The notes under the pieces are model-generated. The model saw only the letters and a program-made list of their open reading frames with translations, did not search any database and had not been told where the DNA came from. A DNA stretch of 10,571 nucleotides from Thiobacillus sp. UBA2487. Its GTDB lineage: Bacteria > Pseudomonadota > Gammaproteobacteria > Burkholderiales > Sulfuriferulaceae. The stretch covers positions 750 through 11,320 of the forward strand of contig DDOT01000068.1 in the NCBI GenBank assembly GCA_002341815.1. Direction: 5' to 3'. Shown here in pieces: positions 8,168 through 10,571 of the stretch. Position numbers and translations under genes: made by a program. How positions within the stretch are numbered: the stretch's first letter is position 1; the number at the start of each line of letters is the position of its first letter.

Positions 8168-8964
8168 TCCACCCCTGTACCGATTTTACTTGGCGTCAAT
8201 CCGGCGTGCGCCGCTGCTGACGCAGCGCCATTTACAACAATATCTGAACCGGGTATCGCGGGCGAGCTCGCAACCTTAGGATTGCCTTCGGGATCAATGC
8301 CGGTTTTACTCAACGTAAATTCAACATACGGCAAAGCTGGCACAGTGCCCTTGACTGTATTGGCCGGAGCGGATGTCGCAGACAAGCTTGCTACCTTGGG
8401 GTTGCCATCCAAATCGACATCGTCGGGAGGACGAATCGACAAAGCAGCGAAATGTACACCGGCGAACACCGGTTCTCTGCCTAATTGCCGAATCAACCTG
8501 GCAATAGCATCAGCATGCACGCTTCGACCATGCAACTGAATTTCATCACCCATGCCTGTAATACTGAACCCGGTCAGCCACAAACCGTTCACGGTTTGAC
8601 GGGACAAGGCAAGAAACCAAGCAGAAAACCCACGTTGGTTGCCCAGATCGCCGCTATGCAAATACTGAAGGACCAGTTGCTGATCGCGCATAGATTGTTG
8701 CAGATGAGTCAACTGATCCAGCAATATTGGGCTGGGTGCGTGAGTGTGTGCCGCCAGCGTAACCAGTTGTTGCCGGGCCTGAGCCTCCAGTTGATCGATC
8801 TGGGCCACTTGGGTATCTAACGTATGAATCTGCGTACTGACATAGGCATAAAACAGCAATATCCCAACAAGCAACATCCCAAGCGCCTGCACCATCACCA
8901 AAGCAGAAAAATATGTTTTCTGCTTACGCAACAGAGGATTACATAGATTAATCTGTTGGCTCAC
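8164..8964 (-). CDS. PilN-like MSHA biogenesis protein (MshI2 position) with duplicated tail
   Basis: A 266-residue bitopic inner-membrane protein. NLCNPLLRKQK (6-16) is the typical cytoplasmic PilN start, through which PilN binds the actin-like PilM/MshI. A membrane helix follows (about 20-42) and then a coiled-coil region rich in Gln and Leu (about 48-100). The periplasmic domain reads GLWLTGFSITGMGDEIQLHG (127-146), then the usual PilN-type end REPVFAGVHFAALSI (163-177). It should pair with MshI and MshJ in the alignment complex. The start is a GTG at 8964 that overlaps the mshI stop (GTGA). Unusually, residues 184-263 form two imperfect 40-residue copies, so the tail is longer than expected for PilN. 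Shewanella-type clusters call this gene mshI2; I leave the symbol empty. Confidence 0.87.
   Translation of the reverse strand: MSQQINLCNPLLRKQKTYFSALVMVQALGMLLVGILLFYAYVSTQIHTLDTQVAQIDQLEAQARQQLVTLAAHTHAPSPILLDQLTHLQQSMRDQQLVLQYLHSGDLGNQRGFSAWFLALSRQTVNGLWLTGFSITGMGDEIQLHGRSVHADAIARLIRQLGREPVFAGVHFAALSIRPPDDVDLDGNPKVASLSATSAPANTVKGTVPALPYVEFTLSKTGIDPEGNPKVASSPAIPGSDIVVNGAASAAAHAGLTPSKIGTGVE
8176..8415 (-). repeat. Two imperfect 120-bp tandem units coding the tail of the PilN-like protein
   Basis: Unit 1 (8296-8415) encodes residues 184-223 and unit 2 (8176-8295) encodes 224-263. DGNPKVAS (186-193) returns as EGNPKVAS (226-233), and LSKTGI (218-223) returns as PSKIGT (258-263). At the DNA level ACCTTGGGGTTGCC (8393-8406) matches ACCTTAGGATTGCC (8273-8286), and GGTTTTACT (8302-8310) matches GATTTTACT (8182-8190). 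Both pairs are exactly 120 bases apart. The middle of the units has diverged considerably, so the duplication is not recent. The period is a multiple of three, which keeps the frame. Confidence 0.8.
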
Positions 8965-9905
8965 AGTCGTTTTTCATCCCTGCGCAAGACTTCACCCAAG
9001 CACATTTGAAATCGCATCTGCTGCTCGGCCTGCTGCAGATCGGGCGTTTTACCAAAATCAAACACTTCTGCCAAATCCAGCGTTTCAACAGGCAAGTACA
9101 GATTCTCCTTTAGATAATCCGCCATCTCGACAGCTTGCGGTAAACGCGGCATGATGCGCAATTGAGCAAGATTAATGAAATTATATTGCCGGTCGATATG
9201 ATCGAAACTGCGTTGCAGTTCCAGTGTTATTTTTTCAAAAAGTGCTTGTTTTTGTTCGGAACCAGCTTGGGCAATGTGTGTGAAGCCGATGTCCAACCGG
9301 CGCGAAAGATAGAGCTCGCCCGCAAAGACCAGCGTCAATAACAAACAACATTCATTGATCGACAACAGCGCAATGCCACGCCCCTCGATTGCCACTACTG
9401 ACGCGATATTGCGCTGAGCAAGATCCGGTATATCAATAACTGAAAGTGATATGTTTTCAGCGTCACACCACTCCTGACGCTCTGCGACAAGGTGATTACG
9501 TGCGCTGACCGCATACATCAACGGTTTGCGCGCGGAAACTGCCGAATCAACAGGGAGGCTAAGTACATCGATGGTAGCATCTTCAATGTGGTAATCCAGC
9601 AAGTCCTTCAATAACCACCGAACTGCCGTCTTGAGTTCTTCCTGTGGCACATTGGGCATTTCAACCAGAGACAATTGATATTCATTTTCGGATAACAGAA
9701 ACAGGCATTCGTATCGTTTGAGATTCCACTCCGCATTTGCTTTGGCCAGCAATTCGGGTACACCACCCTGCTCTCGAGGGTAAAAATGTGCGAACTGTAC
9801 CTGGGGAGGCGATGTGTCCATGGCCTGCACCACGCACAAACCATCGGTTTGCGACTGAACAATTATCCGCCCGACAGCCCTTTTGGATCGTGAAAAAAAT
9901 TTCAT
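8961..9905 (-). CDS. mshI: MSHA pilus biogenesis protein MshI (PilM-like)
   Basis: A 314-residue protein without signal peptide or membrane helix, expected in the cytoplasm. It resembles the PilM/GspL actin-like fold: an N-terminal VGRIIVQSQTDGLCVVQA strand set, then YECLFLLSENEYQLSLVEMP (65-84) and AVRWLLKDLLDYHIEDATID (94-113), a stretch characteristic of MshI. The second half contains IEGRGIALLSINECCLLLTL and ends in a charged helix (MRFQMCLGEVLRRDEKRL). Its usual role is to hold the cytoplasmic end of the PilN-like partner and connect it to the assembly ATPase. It is the first gene of the overlapping msh operon and lies behind a consensus-like promoter. The ATG at 9905 has only a distant AGGA (about 15 bases upstream), so initiation may be weak. 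The stop overlaps the GTG start of the next gene. Confidence 0.92.
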   Translation of the reverse strand: MKFFSRSKRAVGRIIVQSQTDGLCVVQAMDTSPPQVQFAHFYPREQGGVPELLAKANAEWNLKRYECLFLLSENEYQLSLVEMPNVPQEELKTAVRWLLKDLLDYHIEDATIDVLSLPVDSAVSARKPLMYAVSARNHLVAERQEWCDAENISLSVIDIPDLAQRNIASVVAIEGRGIALLSINECCLLLTLVFAGELYLSRRLDIGFTHIAQAGSEQKQALFEKITLELQRSFDHIDRQYNFINLAQLRIMPRLPQAVEMADYLKENLYLPVETLDLAEVFDFGKTPDLQQAEQQMRFQMCLGEVLRRDEKRL

Positions 9906-9969
9906 AAATTAATCATTGTCCTGAAGACCCGCCCCGCGCTATCCCGTTCCCCGTATATCTACGTATGAA

Positions 9970-9996
9970 ATTATAGCAATAGCCGCCCATTGTCAA
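9970..9996 (-). promoter_or_regulatory. Predicted sigma-70 promoter of the mshI-mshN operon
   Basis: On the minus strand TTGACA (complement of 9991-9996) and TATAAT (complement of 9970-9975) are both exact consensus hexamers. They are 15 bases apart, shorter than the preferred 16-18, which would lower basal activity. Transcription would start near 9963 and give a leader of roughly 60 bases before the mshI ATG at 9905. The two perfect hexamers in the only sizeable gap upstream of the operon make this credible. Confidence 0.65.
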
Positions 9997-10006
9997 TTTT
10001 TTGACA
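9991..10006. repeat. Inverted repeat over the -35 box of the msh promoter
   Basis: TGTCAA-TTTT-TTGACA (9991-10006) is a perfect 6-bp inverted repeat with a four-base centre. One arm is the -35 hexamer of the predicted mshI promoter. A second small inverted repeat, CAGA-TTTTG-TCTG, lies directly beside it (10005-10017), so motifs related to GTCA/TGAC and GTCTG/CAGAC are clustered. The position suits a repressor or activator site. The same bases could also form a weak hairpin at the 3' end of the mshQ transcript. Confidence 0.45.
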
Positions 10007-10085
10007 GATTTTGTCTGCATTCCGTACTGATTACTATCGACATCCGGTGCGCAACAGACGAATTCACCAAAAGATCGGGCTAGGT

Positions 10086-10571
10086 TCAATATTTTTCCTG
10101 CATAAATATGAATTGATTGGCATTGCGGTAAACGCCAAACGTAGCGCGCGCGACTGGATCAACCGTATACGAACTGCCGGACCACTTACCCTGCAGCCAA
10201 GACATCCCTGCCACCACTGCGGCGCTTTGCCCACCACCGCTGACCAGACAGGTTTTTCCCGTCGATGCCCCGGCCAGATTTACCGTAAGGTCCACGCTGC
10301 CGTTGTGCGTTGCCCCGGGCGAGCCCAAATTCAGGATCGTGCTACCGTTCAGCAGAGGACTGCTCAAGGAAACAGCCGTCTCGCACGGAGTCAGATTAAG
10401 CTGATAATTACCCATCGCCACATTATCGGCGGCGATGGCTGTACAATTATCATAGGTATTGGTGACAAAGTTGCTTCCGTTCCAGTATTGCGCCTGCACG
10501 GGAACCGGCAGCGACAGGTTCACCGCACCATTGGCGTTATTGATACTGAGCCGGCCATAATAAAACAGGTT
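10086..10571 (-). CDS. mshQ: MSHA biogenesis protein MshQ, C-terminal part (5' part beyond right edge)
   Basis: The frame is open from the right edge to a TGA at 10086-10088 and gives 161 residues. The edge sequence LFYYGRLSINNANGAVNLSL followed by PVPVQAQYWNG is the typical opening of the C-terminal domain of MshQ (the DUF6701 region). WLQGKWSG and a final DPVARATFGVYRNANQFIFM also match. Any start inside the window, such as the GTG at 10523, would cut through this domain, so the gene must begin outside. MshQ is a large exported protein, thought to act at the pilus tip or as an adhesin. Two conserved-looking Cys pairs may form disulfides. It is transcribed toward mshI with a 180-base gap, so the operons could be linked or separate. 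Confidence 0.88.
   Translation of the reverse strand, partial: NLFYYGRLSINNANGAVNLSLPVPVQAQYWNGSNFVTNTYDNCTAIAADNVAMGNYQLNLTPCETAVSLSSPLLNGSTILNLGSPGATHNGSVDLTVNLAGASTGKTCLVSGGGQSAAVVAGMSWLQGKWSGSSYTVDPVARATFGVYRNANQFIFMQEKY

Noticed and set aside
10073..10082. GATCGGGCTA, also present at 2215-2224, as a possible direct repeat bounding an inserted block
   Set aside because: Ten-base matches are expected many times by chance in a window of this size, and neither copy is next to an element end.

Overview
The window looks like a bacterial chromosome, probably a betaproteobacterium: the ThiC N-terminus, the isoaspartate-methyltransferase-like gene and the MSHA-type pilus cluster all have a proteobacterial character. 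The species cannot be told from this sequence. Base composition is moderate and nearly all DNA is coding. Most genes are on the minus strand.

Left part (1-2965). The 5' two thirds of thiC (thiamine pyrimidine synthesis) lies on the minus strand and runs off the left edge. It is preceded by a TPP riboswitch with a hairpin that can hide the thiC ribosome binding site. Divergently transcribed is a protein-L-isoaspartate O-methyltransferase-like gene, with a 12-bp interrupted inverted repeat in its leader. Convergent to that gene is a SprT-like zinc metallopeptidase with a C-terminal zinc ribbon.

Scar (about 2966-3252). Between the SprT-like gene and the pilus cluster is a short non-functional piece of a umuC-type Y-family polymerase gene (plus strand) and a compound hairpin. 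This appears to be a recombination scar.

Right part (3253-10571). A tightly coupled minus-strand operon encodes the MSHA-type IV pilus assembly machinery, in transcription order: mshI (PilM-like), a PilN-like/MshI2 gene, mshJ (PilO/GspM-like), mshK (PilP-like), mshL (secretin), mshM (AAA ATPase with a membrane anchor) and mshN (TPR protein). Genes overlap by 4-16 bases or are separated by only a few. Together they would form the inner-membrane alignment complex, its link to the outer membrane and the secretin channel of a pilus. A consensus-like sigma-70 promoter with an inverted repeat over its -35 box lies upstream of mshI. Further upstream, in the same direction, is the 3' end of mshQ, the tip/adhesin-like gene that in the Vibrio/Shewanella arrangement ends the pilin half of the cluster. 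The ATPase and platform genes (mshE, mshG), which follow mshN in that arrangement, are absent here; the scar takes their place.

I see no clearly new system. The observations most worth a second look are the 40-residue tandem duplication in the tail of the PilN-like protein, the umuC scar at the end of the msh operon, the operator-like repeat at the msh promoter, and the mutually exclusive hairpins after the TPP aptamer.
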